64,000 nucleotides of DNA from Hydrogenophaga sp. (lineage in GTDB: Bacteria > Pseudomonadota > Gammaproteobacteria > Burkholderiales > Burkholderiaceae_C): contig JAGKSX010000003.1 in assembly GCA_018993155.1 (NCBI GenBank), positions 1 to 64,000 of the forward strand, given 5' to 3'. Below are positions 62,953 to 64,000 of this stretch, in pieces; within the stretch, counting starts at the first letter, position 1; each line of letters opens with the position of its first letter. The position numbers and the translations under genes are program-made. The notes under the pieces were generated by a model. It made no database searches. It had not been told where the DNA came from and saw nothing but the letters and a program-made list of their open reading frames with translations.

Positions 62953-64000
62953 ATGAACCGATTTCAAGTGAAGAAAGTCGCCGTGCTCGGCGCTGGCGTG
63001 ATGGGCGCGCAGATTGCCGCGCACCTGGTCAACGTCAAGGTGCCGGTGGTGCTGTTCGACCTGCCCGCCAAGGAAGGGCCGAAGAACGGCATCGTCAGCC
63101 GCGCGGTGGAAGGCCTGAAGAAGCTCAAGCCTTCGCCGCTGGGCGTGGCGGCCGATGCCAACCTGATCGGCCAGGCCAACTACGAAGAGCACATGGAGCA
63201 GCTGCGCGACTGCGACCTCATCATCGAGGCCATCGCCGAGCGCATGGACTGGAAGCTCGACCTCTACACCAGGATCGCGCCCTTCATCGCCGAGCACACC
63301 ATCGTCGCGTCCAACACCTCGGGCCTGTCGATCACCAAGCTCAGCGAGGCCCTGCCCGCAGCGATCAAGCCGCGCTTCTGCGGCATCCACTTCTTCAACC
63401 CGCCGCGCTACATGACGCTGGTGGAGCTGATCGCCACGCCCACCACCGAGCCGCAGATCCTCAACGACCTGGAGACCTTCGTCACCAGCGGCCTGGGCAA
63501 GGGCGTGGTGCGCGCCAAGGACACGCCCAACTTCGTGGCCAACCGCATTGGCATCGCCGGCATGCTGGCCACCATGAAGGAGGTGGAGAACTTCGGCCTG
63601 ACCTACGACGTGGTCGACGACCTCACCGGCAAGCGCCTGGGCCGCGCCAGCAGCGGCACCTTCCGCACCGCCGACGTGGTGGGCCTGGACACCATGGCCC
63701 ACGTGATCAAGACCCTGCAGGACAACCTGAGCCTGGAGACCGACCCGTTCTACGGCAGCTTCGGTACGCCGCCCGTGCTCAAGGCGCTCATCGAGGCCGG
63801 CAACCTGGGCCAGAAGGCCAAGGCCGGTTTCTACAAGAAGGTGGGCCGCGACATCCTGCGCTTCGATCTGGAGAGCGGTGAGTACGTGCCCGGCGGGGAA
63901 AAGGCCGACGAGGTCTACGGTCGCATGCTCAAGCGCCCGGCCGCCGAGCGCCTGAAGCTGCTGCGCAACAGCGAAGGCCCGCAAGGCCGCTTCCTCTGGG
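62953..64000 (+). CDS. 3-hydroxyacyl-CoA dehydrogenase/enoyl-CoA hydratase, N-terminal part
   Basis: The gene is open to the right edge, giving 349 residues of a FadB-like protein that oxidises 3-hydroxyacyl-CoA. Visible motifs are the NAD site VAVLGAGVMGAQIAAHL, the catalytic region VASNTSGLSITKLSEAL and GIHFFNPPRYMTLVELI, and the C-terminal dehydrogenase region NFVANRIGIAGMLATMKEVE. The dehydrogenase comes first; a hydratase domain beyond the edge is expected but not seen. It is the third structural gene of the TetR-led operon, 34 bases after the DUF2147 gene. Confidence 0.92.
   Translation, partial: MNRFQVKKVAVLGAGVMGAQIAAHLVNVKVPVVLFDLPAKEGPKNGIVSRAVEGLKKLKPSPLGVAADANLIGQANYEEHMEQLRDCDLIIEAIAERMDWKLDLYTRIAPFIAEHTIVASNTSGLSITKLSEALPAAIKPRFCGIHFFNPPRYMTLVELIATPTTEPQILNDLETFVTSGLGKGVVRAKDTPNFVANRIGIAGMLATMKEVENFGLTYDVVDDLTGKRLGRASSGTFRTADVVGLDTMAHVIKTLQDNLSLETDPFYGSFGTPPVLKALIEAGNLGQKAKAGFYKKVGRDILRFDLESGEYVPGGEKADEVYGRMLKRPAAERLKLLRNSEGPQGRFLW

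Overview
The window is GC-rich chromosomal DNA with tightly packed genes, many joined by ATGA-type overlaps. The gene set (IcmF, NodIJ-type exporter, SlmA beside ArgB, TRAP transporter with a large DctM, PHA-granule proteins) and the dispersed GC-rich intergenic repeats point to a betaproteobacterium of the Burkholderiales, most likely a Comamonadaceae member near Hydrogenophaga, Acidovorax or Polaromonas. That placement is inference from gene content. I see no rRNA, tRNA, CRISPR array, phage or insertion sequence.

Layout. 0-6 kb: an ABC-2 exporter pair, psd, purT, a DUF3455 lipoprotein and an ECF sigma/anti-sigma pair. 6-20 kb: an orphan molybdenum hydroxylase large subunit, a secreted trypsin-like protease, amn, a MgtC/DUF4010 membrane protein, gor with a LysR regulator, a GST/flavin-fold pair, a 3-hydroxybutyryl-CoA dehydrogenase, a GMC oxidoreductase and a small monooxygenase. 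20-26 kb: arginase, then three tandem paralogues of a secreted right-handed beta-helix protein, each with a different export signal or linker. 26-36 kb: a DUF6352 protein, a ppk2-icmF operon behind a perfect 16-bp palindrome, a dctPQM TRAP operon and a persulfide dioxygenase-rhodanese fusion.

36.8-41.3 kb is the most interesting region. It holds a complete alpha-hydroxyketone quorum-sensing locus of the CqsA/LqsA/JqsA kind: the PLP-dependent autoinducer synthase, a six-TM CqsS-like histidine kinase and a separate LqsR-like response regulator, plus a divergent LuxR-family regulator. The palindrome CTGTCA-N4-TGACAG occurs upstream of the synthase and again over the first codons of the LuxR gene. 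This suggests, but does not prove, that the LuxR protein ties synthase expression and its own expression into one circuit.

42-58 kb is rich in storage-lipid genes: a wax ester synthase/DGAT, an acyl-CoA-binding protein, a PHA-system protein, a patatin, a phasin and a two-domain AcrA1-like reductase. Among them lie a molybdopterin oxidoreductase, a zinc aminopeptidase, a branched-chain-amino-acid-type binding protein, two hydrolases and one AT-richer orphan gene (51612-52295). 58-64 kb: argB, slmA, then a TetR-led beta-oxidation operon (acyl-CoA dehydrogenase, DUF2147 protein, 3-hydroxyacyl-CoA dehydrogenase) that runs off the right edge.

A palindromic repeat family is scattered between genes, with six clear copies and one relative. 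Two copies have become coding sequence: the N-terminus of the exporter permease and the C-terminus of the GMC oxidoreductase.
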